Source: Rhizobium sp. Root1212
GTDB taxonomy: Bacteria; Pseudomonadota; Alphaproteobacteria; Rhizobiales; Rhizobiaceae
Assembly: GCF_001424985.1 (NCBI RefSeq)
Contig: NZ_LMDA01000026.1
Span: 124,001-188,000 of the forward strand
Direction: 5' to 3'
DNA: 64,000 nt
Below the pieces are notes generated by a model, which saw nothing but the letters and a program-made list of their open reading frames with translations, had not been told where the DNA came from and did not search any database. The position numbers and the translations under genes are program-made. How positions within the stretch are numbered: position 1 is the first letter of the stretch; each line of letters opens with the position of its first letter. Shown piece after piece: positions 8,618 to 16,945 of this stretch.

Positions 8618-9904
8618 ATGGACGAGGGCGTGATCGCAAGATCCGAGGATTGGCAGATGGCCGTTGAGGCAAATCAGGGTGGCGGGGCCGCAACGGCTGT
8701 TCCGGCCGACGAGGCGATCGCGGCGGATGCGCGCGCCTTGTCGCAGCAGCTGAAGGCGATGCGCGAGCGGCTGTTTCCGCCGGCCGCGCGCAAGACGCTG
8801 CGCAGCTTCACCTCCGGCGAGGCCGCCAAGCTGATCGGGGTTTCCGACGGTTACCTGCGCCAGCTGTCGCTGGCCGGCGAGGGGCCGCAGCCGGAAACCG
8901 GAACCGGCGGCCGCCGCTCCTATTCGCTCGCCGATATCAATGCCGTGCGCCGCCATCTCGCCGAGCAGGCGCTATCGAAGAGGAACGATGCCAAGGCCCG
9001 CTCCTACCTGAAATGGCGCGATCCGGCCCGCGGCGAGCACCTGCAGGTCATCTCCGTCACCAATTTCAAGGGCGGCTCCGGCAAGACCACCTCTTCCGTG
9101 CATCTGGCGCAATATCTGGCGCTGGCCGGCCACCGGGTGCTGGCGGTCGATCTCGATCCGCAGGCCTCGCTGTCTGCCCTGTTCGGCTATCAGCCGGAAC
9201 TGGACCTCGACGGCAACGACACGCTCTATGGCGCGATCCGTTATGACAGCAGTGCCCGGCCGCTGAAGGAGATCATCCGCAAGACCTATTTCGACGGGCT
9301 CGATCTGGTGCCCGGCAATCTCGAGCTGCAGGAGTTCGAGCATGCGACGCCGCAGGCGCTGGCAAACCGGCAGAACGGCTCGGAAGCCGGGCCGCTGTTT
9401 TTCGCCCGCGTGCAGCAGGCCTTGGCGAGCGTTGCCGACGACTACGATGTCGTCGTGCTCGATTGCCCGCCGCAGCTCGGTTACCTGACGTTGTCGGCGC
9501 TCTGCGCCTCGACCTCGGTCGTCGTCACCGTGCATCCGCAGATGCTCGATGTCGCCTCCATGAACCAGTTCCTGTTCATGACGTCGGACCTGCTCAGCGT
9601 CGTGCGCGAGGCGGGCGGCGAATTGAACTTCGACTTCCTGCGCTATCTCGTCACCCGCTTCGAGCCGAATGACGGGCCGCAGACGCAGATCGTCGGTTTC
9701 ATGCGCTCGCTGTTCGGTGACCGGGTGCTGACCTCGGCCATGGTGAAATCCACCGCGATCGCCGATGCGGGTCTCACCAAGCAGACGCTCTATGAAGTCG
9801 GCCGCGAGAATTTTACCCGCGCCACTTACGACCGGGCGCTGGAATCGCTGAACGCCGTCAACGGTGAAATCGAAGACCTCATCCACGCGGCATGGGGGCG
9901 CTGA
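8618..9904 (+). CDS. repA: RepA, ParA-type partition ATPase of a repABC replicon
   Basis: 428 residues. A helix-turn-helix region near residues 64-90 (SFTSGEAAKLIGVSDGYLRQ) precedes a ParA ATPase domain with Walker A KGGSGKTT at 151-158, VDLDPQASLS, and VVLDCPPQLG. RepA segregates the replicon together with RepB and parS and represses its own operon. The chosen ATG is 10 nt after an AAGGAC ribosome site; the ~40-residue stretch before the conserved part is typical of rhizobial RepA. repB begins 2 nt after its stop. Confidence 0.95.
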   Translation: MDEGVIARSEDWQMAVEANQGGGAATAVPADEAIAADARALSQQLKAMRERLFPPAARKTLRSFTSGEAAKLIGVSDGYLRQLSLAGEGPQPETGTGGRRSYSLADINAVRRHLAEQALSKRNDAKARSYLKWRDPARGEHLQVISVTNFKGGSGKTTSSVHLAQYLALAGHRVLAVDLDPQASLSALFGYQPELDLDGNDTLYGAIRYDSSARPLKEIIRKTYFDGLDLVPGNLELQEFEHATPQALANRQNGSEAGPLFFARVQQALASVADDYDVVVLDCPPQLGYLTLSALCASTSVVVTVHPQMLDVASMNQFLFMTSDLLSVVREAGGELNFDFLRYLVTRFEPNDGPQTQIVGFMRSLFGDRVLTSAMVKSTAIADAGLTKQTLYEVGRENFTRATYDRALESLNAVNGEIEDLIHAAWGR

Positions 9905-9906
9905 TC

Positions 9907-10968
9907 ATGGCCGGCGGAAACCGAAAGAACGAATTACGCTCGCTGTTTTCCGGCGGACCGATCGCTCCGGCGGTCGTGCCGCCGCGTGCGCCGGAAACCA
10001 AATCCATGCTGGATGGCCCTGAGTTGACAGCTGTCAACTCGACCCCGGCGCCGGATCAGCCCCGCGCCTCCTCCGGCGCCGTCAAGGCCATGGGCCTGAC
10101 GCTCGGCGCCATCACCCGCGAGGCGGAAGAGGCCCGGCATCTGCGACAGGCGCTGTCCGAGGGCGAGCGGGTATTGACGCTCGATCCGGCTGCTATCGAT
10201 CAGTCCTTCGTTTCCGATCGCATGGGCGATGGCAGCGAGGAAGATGCCGATTTCCTGGCGCTGGTCGAAAGCATTCGGGCGGGTGGCCAGCAGTCGCCGA
10301 TCCTGGTGCGGCCGCATCCGAAGGACGCCGGCCGCTACGAGACCGCCTATGGTCACCGCCGCCTGAGGGCCGCGCGCAAGCTCGGCATCAAGGTCAAGGC
10401 GATCGTGCGGCAGCTCAGCGATGACGAGCTGGTGCTGGCCCAGGGCAAGGAAAATGCCGAGCGGCGCAATCTCTCTTTCATCGAGCGGGCGCTGTTTGCC
10501 GAGGCGCTGTTGCTGCGCGGCTTTGATCGCAAGGTGGTGGGCGAGGCGCTGTCCGTCGACAAGACGGAACTGTCGCGGCTTTTACAGGTGGCGGAAGCCG
10601 TGCCCGAGCGTCTGGCGCGGCTGATCGGGCCGGCGCCGAAGGCCGGGCGCAATCGCTGGATGGCGCTGGCGGAGTTCTTGTCGTCGGAAGGCGCGCGGGT
10701 GCGGGCCATCGATGAGGCAACCAACGAGGCTTGCCGCGCTGCCGACAGCGATACGCGCTTTGCCATGGTGCTGGCGCGGCTGCAGAGCCGGGTCAAGCCG
10801 GAGCCGGTCAAGCCGGAAGAGCTGAAGGACGACGCCGGCCGGGTTTATGCGCGCCTGAAGCGTGGGAAGACCATGCGGATCGAATTTGCGGCCGGCACGG
10901 ATGATGCGTTCTTCGAGGAGATCGCGGCGCTGGTGGCGGAGCGGTTTCGGGCGCGGAAGGGGGCTTAG
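9907..10968 (+). CDS. repB: RepB, ParB-type parS-binding partition protein
   Basis: 353 residues starting MAGGNRKNELRSLF. A ParB/Sulfiredoxin-type domain spans about 100-190 (QQSPILVRPHP, YETAYGHRRLRAARKLG, NAERRNLSFIERA) and is followed by a helix-turn-helix (GEALSVDKTELSRLLQVAE). It binds parS and couples it to RepA. I prefer the ATG at 9907, 2 nt after the repA stop, over an ATG at 9892 inside repA, since RepB proteins begin with this basic RKN region. A parS copy lies within the gene's own first 140 bases. Confidence 0.93.
   Translation: MAGGNRKNELRSLFSGGPIAPAVVPPRAPETKSMLDGPELTAVNSTPAPDQPRASSGAVKAMGLTLGAITREAEEARHLRQALSEGERVLTLDPAAIDQSFVSDRMGDGSEEDADFLALVESIRAGGQQSPILVRPHPKDAGRYETAYGHRRLRAARKLGIKVKAIVRQLSDDELVLAQGKENAERRNLSFIERALFAEALLLRGFDRKVVGEALSVDKTELSRLLQVAEAVPERLARLIGPAPKAGRNRWMALAEFLSSEGARVRAIDEATNEACRAADSDTRFAMVLARLQSRVKPEPVKPEELKDDAGRVYARLKRGKTMRIEFAAGTDDAFFEEIAALVAERFRARKGA
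10023..10038. other. parS: Second parS-like site, inside repB
   Basis: GTTGACAGCTGTCAAC is identical to the copy upstream of repA and is extended to a 20-bp palindrome (10021-10040). It encodes LTAVNS of RepB. An intragenic parS is unusual in position, although parS sites around repABC operons are well known. Confidence 0.8.
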
Positions 10969-11004
10969 CCCGTTGGTGAGGGACGACGGAAGGCGCGTCA
11001 TCTC

Positions 11005-11120
11005 CCTTCTCCCCGTTTACGGGGAGAAGGTGCCTGAAGGGCGGATGAGGGGCGGTCAGCCTCGATGTAAATGGAGGGTTTGCCCCTCACCCTAACCCTC
11101 TCCCCGCTTGCGGGGAGAGG
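11005..11120. repeat. RIME-like palindromic element in the repB-repC gap
   Basis: Two perfect hairpins, CCTTCTCCCC/GGGGAGAAGG (11005-11030) and CCTCTCCCCGC/GCGGGGAGAGG (11097-11120), bracket about 65 bp containing TGAAGGGCGGATGAGGGGC. This is the layout of the Rhizobium-specific intergenic mosaic element. It lengthens the repB-repC spacer, which is usually short. Confidence 0.75.
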
Positions 11121-11239
11121 GGACGACCGGGGAGATAGGGACTAAGAATTCCGGGAAAGCTGTCGAAGCAAATCGCTTCCGGCCTCACCGAACAACTTCA
11201 GGCATCCACGGTCTTGCGACCCGCGGTGCCAACGCAGGT

Positions 11240-11258
11240 GGCAAAGCCCGGCTTTGCC
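11240..11258. other. Perfect hairpin in the repB-repC gap
   Basis: GGCAAAGCC and GGCTTTGCC are separated by one base. There is no following T-run, so it is not an obvious intrinsic terminator. It does not match the parS consensus. It could be a regulatory hairpin in the repABC transcript. Confidence 0.35.
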
Positions 11259-11291
11259 AGGATCGAAACGAACTGAAAGGAAAACCAGAGC

Positions 11292-11344
11292 AAGAAAAAA
11301 GGCCTCCAAAACGTTACCATTCCGGAAGCCCTCTTCAATGTAGC
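11292..11344 (-). ncRNA. Counter-transcribed antisense RNA (ctRNA) controlling repC
   Basis: On the minus strand a -35 TTGACT (11379-11374) and a -10 TTCTCT (11356-11351) with 17-bp spacing point to a start near 11344. A stem GGCTTCC/GGAGGCC (11330-11324 with 11307-11301, one mismatch) followed by TTTTTT gives an intrinsic terminator ending near 11292. A short antisense RNA in this place is the standard incompatibility and copy-number regulator of repABC operons, blocking repC expression. The ends are my estimate. Confidence 0.8.
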
Positions 11345-11557
11345 AATTCGAGAGAATCACTTCCAACGGTCAAAGTCAAGAGTCGACGGCAGATTGTCGG
11401 TTCGACAAAGGTAATTGATTCCTGAAAAGGGAACGATTACCCGCAGCATGCGGATTACGTGGTCTCCTGACCGTATCGATCCGCGTGAACGATATTCTAT
11501 GACTAAAACCAACGGTTCCGTTTGCGGCCGCTTGCCCTGCCAAAGGGGACGACAGCA

Positions 11558-12820
11558 ATGGAAAGACTGGCAACGACGCCTTTTGGCGGCGCGCCTTTTC
11601 GCGCGCAAACCTTTGCCCTGCAAACCCGCGTGGCCCGGCGCCAGGAGGCGTTGAAGGCGGGTGAGGGCGGCAATGACACCGGCACGGCCGACAAATGGCA
11701 GCTGATCCGCGCGCTCACCGAGGCGCGCGAGGTCTTCGGCCTCTCGGATCGCAGCATCACCGTGCTGGAGGCGCTGGCAAGCTTCCACCCGGAGCGCACG
11801 CTGGATGGCGGTCAGCCGCTCATCGTATTCCCGTCCAATGCCGAGCTGTCGATCCGCACCCGTGGCATGTCGCCGGCGACGTTGCGCCGTCATATCGCCT
11901 TTCTGGTTGAGGCGGGCCTCGTGCTGCGGCGCGACAGTCCCAACGGCAAGCGCTTCTGCCGCCGCGACGACCACGGCCAGATGGAAGACGCTTTTGGCTT
12001 CGATCTGGCGCCGCTGGCGCTGGCTGCCGCCGATATCCATGCGACCGCCGAGCGCGTGCGGGCCGAGCAGCGCGTCATCAGCCGGCTCAGGGCCGAGGTG
12101 ACGCTGCATCTGCGCGATATCTCCAAGCTGATCGCAACCGCGCTGGAAGAGGGCAGGGCAGGGGACTGGATGGGCTTTGCCGAGATGCTGGCCGGTCTTT
12201 CCGGCCGCGTGCGCCGTAATGCCGACCAAGTGTCGCTGGAGACGCGGCGCGACGGGCTGCTGCGGCTTCGGGCAGAGGTCGAGAATGCCTACCTCAATTC
12301 CCTCTCGGAACAAGAAATGAGCGCCAATGACTCCGGATCTGAGCGCCATATTCAGAATTCAAACACAGACCCTCATTTTGAAAAAAACGGCCAAGAAGTA
12401 GACAAAAGGGCGAAATCCGAAGATGGAGCCGTAGCTGAAGCGGGGATGAGAGCGCCTGAGGTGAAAACGGCTGACGGCAGAGGGGCCGATAGCCGGATGG
12501 GCGGCCTCAGCTTGAAGCGCTTCCTGTCGCTCTGCCCGGAAATCGCCAATTATGCCCGCAATGGCATCCGCACATGGCGTGATGCGATGGAAACGGCGGA
12601 ACTGGTGCGCTCCATGCTCGGGGTTTCGCCGGATGCCTGGATGAAGGCGAAGGCGGCGATGGGCGAAACGGCGGCCGCCGTGACCATGGCCTTCATTCTG
12701 GAGCGGGCCGAGGCGATCCGCTCGCCCGGCGGTTATCTGCGCGATCTCACCCGCAAGGCCGAAACCGGCCAGTTCTCGGTGACGCCGATGCTGAAGGCGC
12801 TGGCCAATGCTAAAAATTGA
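11558..12820 (+). CDS. repC: RepC, replication initiator of the repABC replicon
   Basis: 420 residues, the normal RepC length. Conserved parts include GGAPFRAQTFALQT near the start, LTEAREVFGLSDRSITVLEALASFHPE, IVFPSNAELSIRTRGMSPATLRRHIAFLVEAGL (winged-helix DNA binding) and RSPGGYLRDLTRKAETGQF near the end. RepC initiates replication, and the origin is normally inside its own gene. The ATG at 11558 follows AAGGGGAC. The 589-bp gap before it carries the antisense RNA and repeat elements, so RepC output is likely controlled post-transcriptionally. Confidence 0.95.
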   Translation: MERLATTPFGGAPFRAQTFALQTRVARRQEALKAGEGGNDTGTADKWQLIRALTEAREVFGLSDRSITVLEALASFHPERTLDGGQPLIVFPSNAELSIRTRGMSPATLRRHIAFLVEAGLVLRRDSPNGKRFCRRDDHGQMEDAFGFDLAPLALAAADIHATAERVRAEQRVISRLRAEVTLHLRDISKLIATALEEGRAGDWMGFAEMLAGLSGRVRRNADQVSLETRRDGLLRLRAEVENAYLNSLSEQEMSANDSGSERHIQNSNTDPHFEKNGQEVDKRAKSEDGAVAEAGMRAPEVKTADGRGADSRMGGLSLKRFLSLCPEIANYARNGIRTWRDAMETAELVRSMLGVSPDAWMKAKAAMGETAAAVTMAFILERAEAIRSPGGYLRDLTRKAETGQFSVTPMLKALANAKN

Positions 12821-12884
12821 CGGGACGTTGAAAAACGGCGGCGGGTGTAATACCTTTGTAGAAACGATCATTACCGAGGTTTTC

Positions 12885-13118
12885 ATGAGCACGACGGTTA
12901 CCACCAAGGGGCAGGTGACGATCCCCAAGCCGGTGCGCGATTTTTTAGGGATCGTGCCGGGAACGCAGGTCGATTTTCACCGCGCCGCCGATGGCACGGT
13001 GGTCTTGACCCGCGCCGACCGCAAGACGCCGGCAAGCCGCTTTGCCCGGCTGCGCGGCCATGCCGGTTTGGGGCTCGATACCGATGCGATCCTGGCGCTG
13101 ACGCGCGGTGAGCCGTGA
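12885..13118 (+). CDS. AbrB/MazE-fold antitoxin
   Basis: 77 residues starting MSTTVTTKGQVTIPKPVRDFLGI, the swapped-hairpin AbrB (SpoVT/VapB) DNA-binding fold; the remainder, with ASRFARLRGHAGLG, is the toxin-binding tail. It begins 64 bp after repC and its stop overlaps the GTG start of the PIN toxin gene. It should neutralise the toxin and repress the pair. Upstream in-frame starts are rejected because the AbrB domain begins here. Placement next to repABC suggests a plasmid-addiction role. Confidence 0.87.
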   Translation: MSTTVTTKGQVTIPKPVRDFLGIVPGTQVDFHRAADGTVVLTRADRKTPASRFARLRGHAGLGLDTDAILALTRGEP

Positions 13119-13519
13119 TCCTCGTCGATACCAATGTGCTGCTCGATGTGGTGACCAACGATCCCGTCTGGGCGGACTGGTCGGTCGAGCAGCTGGAGGC
13201 GGCCGCCCTGCGCGGACCGCTTCTCATCAACGATATCGTCTATTCCGAACTTTCGGTGCGCTATGAGCGGATCGAAAAGCTGGAAGAATTCATCGACGAA
13301 GCGGGGCTGGAGATGATGCCGTTGCCGCGCGCGGCTCTTTTCCTCGCGGCCAAGGTTTTCACGTCCTATCGCAAGGCCGGCGGCGCGCGAACGGGCGTTT
13401 TGCCGGATTTCTTCATCGGCGCGCAGGCGGCGGTGGAAGGGCTTGAGCTTTTGACCCGCGATACGGCCCGCTACCGCAGCTATTTTCCGACCGTGAAGCT
13501 GATCGCGCCCGGAGAGTAG
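13115..13519 (+). CDS. PIN-domain ribonuclease toxin (VapC-like)
   Basis: 134 residues with the PIN acidic set: ILVDTNVLLDV (D5), NDIVYSELSVRYE, GVLPDFFIGAQA and LLTRDTARYRSYFP. PIN toxins are Mg-dependent RNases that act on tRNA or other RNA. The GTG start overlaps the antitoxin stop (GTGA), giving translational coupling. It pairs with the AbrB-type antitoxin upstream. Confidence 0.88.
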   Translation: MILVDTNVLLDVVTNDPVWADWSVEQLEAAALRGPLLINDIVYSELSVRYERIEKLEEFIDEAGLEMMPLPRAALFLAAKVFTSYRKAGGARTGVLPDFFIGAQAAVEGLELLTRDTARYRSYFPTVKLIAPGE

Positions 13520-13530
13520 AAAGCGGCTTC

Positions 13531-13743
13531 CTATTCCGCGTCGTCGATCAGCCCGTCGAACACTTCCAGAAGCGCATTGACGATTGCCTGTCCCAGCGCA
13601 TTGCCGGTTTCGGCAATGCGTTCGTCCGCGCCGTCGCGGGCGGCAAGGGCCAGATTGGCGCCCTGATCCGATACGATGGCGGCGGCGCGTTCGACCGCCC
13701 ATTGGGCGAAATCGCTGCGGTTGGCGATGGTGGTGGTTTCCAT
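13531..13743 (-). CDS. Small conserved-looking protein of unknown function
   Basis: 70 residues, METTTIANRSDFAQWAV at the start, mostly helical and acidic, with no cysteine, membrane segment or recognisable motif. The ATG at 13743 follows GGGAGAT at good spacing, which favours it over an upstream in-frame ATG. It is convergent with the PIN toxin gene, 11 bp away. I do not recognise the family. Confidence 0.55.
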   Translation of the reverse strand: METTTIANRSDFAQWAVERAAAIVSDQGANLALAARDGADERIAETGNALGQAIVNALLEVFDGLIDDAE

Positions 13744-13823
13744 GGATATCTCCCGGCCTGAAAATCGATGGGCCGGGAGATAACACGACATTCCCGTCAA
13801 GGCGACAGGGGAGGGGGCTCCGC

Positions 13824-16700
13824 TCAGACCACGAAGAAATCCGCAGCCGTCAGCTGGGCCGCGTTCGACAGGGTCGCAAAGCGGATGCCGACACCCGCAC
13901 CTTTGCCGTCGGCGTCGTAGAAGAGATCGCCGGTGGTCTTGTTGTAGATGATGTAGTCGTCGGCATCCTGCGTCTGGGACGAGAGCTTGAAGAAATTCGC
14001 GTTCATCGCGCCGGTCTTGCCGAGCTTGGTGAAAATGGCGTCGTCGAGCTGGAAGCGGTCGTTGTTGCTGCTGCTGTTGGCGAAATCGACGATGGTGTCG
14101 CGGTTCGTACCAGCATTCAGCGCGGTGTTGAACAGGAAGCTGTCATGGCCGCCGCCGCCGGTGAGCCGGTCGTTGCCGAGCCCGCCCGCCAGCACGTTGG
14201 CGCCGCCATTGCCGGTGAGCGTGTTGGCGAGCGTGTTGCCGGTGCCATTGATGCCGGCCGTGCCGGTCAGGACCAGGTTCTCGACATTGGCCGACAGCGT
14301 GTGGGTCGCGCTGGAGCGCACGGTGTCGGTGCCCTGGTTCGCCGCCTCGACGATCGTATCGCCGCCGTCGGTGACATAGGTATCGTTGCCGGCGCCGCCG
14401 ATCAGACGGTCGGCACCCGTGCCGCCGTCCAGCGTGTTGGCGGCCGTATTGCCGGTGATGACATTGGCGGCACTGTTGCCCGTGCCGTTGAGGGCGGCGG
14501 TCCCGAGGAGCGTCAGGTTTTCGAGATTGGCAGCAAGCGTGTGGGAGTCGCTGGAGCGCACCGTGTCAGTGCCCTGGTTGGCGTTCTCGACGATGGTATC
14601 GCTGCCATCGTAGACATAGGTGTCGTTGCCGAGGCCGCCGGCAAGGCGATCCTTGCCCTTGCCGCCGTCGAGTACATTGGCCCCGGCATTGCCGGTGAGA
14701 TTGTCGTTATAGGCGCTGCCGGTCAGGTTTTCGATGCCGAGCGTGATATCGGGAATGCGCAGGCCCAGCTGTTCGTCGATCATCGCCGCAAAGGAGGAGA
14801 ACAGCGTCGAGGAGGTGAAATCCTCTATCGACGTACCGCCCAGCAGGATTTCGACCAGTTCCGTCAGCACGCCGCCGGAGGCATCCCCGCCGCTGTTCAG
14901 CCAGAAGGCGCCAAGATTGGCGGTAACGGCTTCCTTGGAGGTCGAATAATCGGCGGTATCGCTACCGTTTCCGCCGACGAGGAAATCGAAGCCGGGGCCG
15001 CCGCGCAGGATGTCGTTGCCGTCGCCGGCGAACAGGAGGTCGATGCTTTCGCCGCCGTCGAGCGTGTCGTTGCCTTCACCGCCGATCAGCGTATCGATGC
15101 CGAGCTGGCCATAGAGCTTATCGTTGCCGCAGCCGCCGATGAGGGTATCGGAATAGCTCTTGGGCGAGGTCGGCAGATCGTCGTCGCAGCCGCAATCGTC
15201 ATCGACATCATGGGAAGGCTTGAGTTCGCCGGTACCCGCCGGCACCAGCGAATTGGGATCGGTGTCGCCGAAGATCACATCGTCGCCGTCGCAGCCGTCG
15301 ATCATATCTTCGCCGTCGCGGCCTTCGAGCCGGTTGGCGCCGTTGTTGCCGCGGATATCGTCGTCATATTGCGAGCCGACCACCTGCTCGATCGAGACAT
15401 AGATGTCGCCCTCGGCATGGGAGGGCACGATGGTACCGAACTCGTTCGACATTCCCTTGCCGGACAGCAGGTTGACATTGACGCCGCCGGTGGCGCCCCG
15501 ATAGGAAACCGTATCGATACCGGCGCCGCCGCTCAGGATGTCGGCGCCCTGACCGCCAATCAGAATATCGTTTCCGGCGCCGCCTTCGAGAATGTCGTCA
15601 TCCTCTTCGCCATCCAGGGTGTCATTGCCGGAAGAGCCGTCGAGGAAATCGACGCCGATGCCGCCGAAGATGGTGTTGTTAGCGGCATTGCCCTGCAGCT
15701 CGTCGTCATAGTTGGAGCCGATGATGCCTTCGAAATTGACAAGCGTGTCCTTGTCGGTGGTGATGTCGTCGGTCGTGGTCTTGAGAAGGGCGATCTTGAT
15801 GCCCTCCGTCGCCGAGGCGTAGCTGACGTAGTCGAAGCCGGCGCCGCCATCGAGGCGATCGCTGCCACCCGTGCCGCCACTGATCACCTCGGCGGCCGCG
15901 CCGCCGGTGATGGTGTCGTTGCCGCTGCTGCCTTCGAAGATTTCGATGGAGCGCAGCAGCGACCATTGCGTCGAGACCTCGTTGGCGTCCATCACGCCAT
16001 CGTCGTCGGTGTCGTCCCAGACTTTCCAGGTGGCGACCATGTCGGTTGCGGCGATCGTTTCCTTGAAAATCCCGGTGAAGATGGTCTTCAGAGCGGTGGA
16101 CAGCAGGCTGGAGGCGAGGCCGATCTTCAGGCTGCCGGAAACACTGCCGTCGCCAGCGATGAAGCCATCGCTGCCGCCGCGGCCGTTAATGAAATCATGC
16201 CCTTCCGATGCATAGAAGTAATTGCCGATATCGTTGCCGGACAGCCGGTCGACGCCATCGCCGCCCTGGATATCCTCGATGCTGGTGTAGGTATCGCCGA
16301 GCGCCGTGCCGCCACCCTTGCCTGTCGCCAGATCGACAATCAGCATGGGTGCATCGACATAGGAGGTTAACGTATAGCTGACGCGGTCACGCCCGCTGCC
16401 GCCGTCGATGGTGTTCGTCGAGCCGGTCGAAAAATGGGCGATCATGAAGACATCGTCGCCATCGCCGCCATCGAGAATATTTTTGCCGTCCAGATCGAAG
16501 AGCAGGTCGTTGCCGTCGCCGCCGTAGAGCCGGTCGTTGCCGGCCTGGCCGAACAGCTGGTCGTCACCGCCCTCGCCATAGATGAAATCGTCGCCATCGC
16601 CGCCGTAGATCTCGTTGTCGATGAAGCTTCCGCGGATGATGTCCTTGAATTGCGTGCCGAAATACTGGAAATCGACATTGGTCAGAACGACAGTTGCCAT
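13824..16700 (-). CDS. RTX-type secreted calcium-binding repeat protein
   Basis: 958 residues consisting largely of GGxGxDxhx nonapeptides (GGDGDDFIYGEGGDDQLFG near residue 33, DRLYGGDGND, LDGGDGDD and many more), which fold into Ca-binding beta-rolls. Near the C-terminus two ~70-residue modules repeat (each with NQGTDTVRSS, then L.GTA..NGTGN). The end (TAADFFVV), with an aliphatic tail, fits the type I secretion signal. There is no N-terminal signal peptide, as expected. No T1SS genes adjoin it and no enzymatic domain is visible. Function may be surface or biofilm related. A long open frame runs antisense to it and is only a shadow. Confidence 0.88.
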   Translation of the reverse strand: MATVVLTNVDFQYFGTQFKDIIRGSFIDNEIYGGDGDDFIYGEGGDDQLFGQAGNDRLYGGDGNDLLFDLDGKNILDGGDGDDVFMIAHFSTGSTNTIDGGSGRDRVSYTLTSYVDAPMLIVDLATGKGGGTALGDTYTSIEDIQGGDGVDRLSGNDIGNYFYASEGHDFINGRGGSDGFIAGDGSVSGSLKIGLASSLLSTALKTIFTGIFKETIAATDMVATWKVWDDTDDDGVMDANEVSTQWSLLRSIEIFEGSSGNDTITGGAAAEVISGGTGGSDRLDGGAGFDYVSYASATEGIKIALLKTTTDDITTDKDTLVNFEGIIGSNYDDELQGNAANNTIFGGIGVDFLDGSSGNDTLDGEEDDDILEGGAGNDILIGGQGADILSGGAGIDTVSYRGATGGVNVNLLSGKGMSNEFGTIVPSHAEGDIYVSIEQVVGSQYDDDIRGNNGANRLEGRDGEDMIDGCDGDDVIFGDTDPNSLVPAGTGELKPSHDVDDDCGCDDDLPTSPKSYSDTLIGGCGNDKLYGQLGIDTLIGGEGNDTLDGGESIDLLFAGDGNDILRGGPGFDFLVGGNGSDTADYSTSKEAVTANLGAFWLNSGGDASGGVLTELVEILLGGTSIEDFTSSTLFSSFAAMIDEQLGLRIPDITLGIENLTGSAYNDNLTGNAGANVLDGGKGKDRLAGGLGNDTYVYDGSDTIVENANQGTDTVRSSDSHTLAANLENLTLLGTAALNGTGNSAANVITGNTAANTLDGGTGADRLIGGAGNDTYVTDGGDTIVEAANQGTDTVRSSATHTLSANVENLVLTGTAGINGTGNTLANTLTGNGGANVLAGGLGNDRLTGGGGHDSFLFNTALNAGTNRDTIVDFANSSSNNDRFQLDDAIFTKLGKTGAMNANFFKLSSQTQDADDYIIYNKTTGDLFYDADGKGAGVGIRFATLSNAAQLTAADFFVV

Positions 16701-16945
16701 GAATTTTCCCCCAAAAATTATTGATATCTATCTATGCGATGAAGGGGCTGCGCTGCGCAGCGCCGATATTTCCCAAGAAAAACAAGAAAATGGCTTCCTG
16801 GCATCCCCCAAATGAGGGTATCGGCGGCAGTAATTTCTACCGCCGGCTGCACGGGCGTCGAAAAGGGGATGTCTCGGGCTGTCCGGGAAGGCTATGCCTC
16901 AGCCCCGACAGACCGGACTATCGATGGCACGGATACGGTTTTGCT

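Noticed and set aside
11240-11258. The GGCAAAGCC hairpin as the ctRNA terminator or a parS site
   Set aside because: It has no T-run on either strand and does not match GTTNNNNGCNNNNAAC; a better terminator lies at 11301-11330 on the minus strand.
13584-16370. A 928-codon open frame on the plus strand across the RTX gene
   Set aside because: It is the antisense of GC-rich Gly/Asp repeats, which rarely give stops in that frame; its composition (A, V, G, D rich without domain motifs) is that of a shadow.
16750-16763. GCGCTGCGCAGCGC palindrome between the RTX and recombinase genes as a recombination site
   Set aside because: It is a 14-bp GC palindrome that easily arises by chance in this composition, with no second copy or crossover-site features seen.
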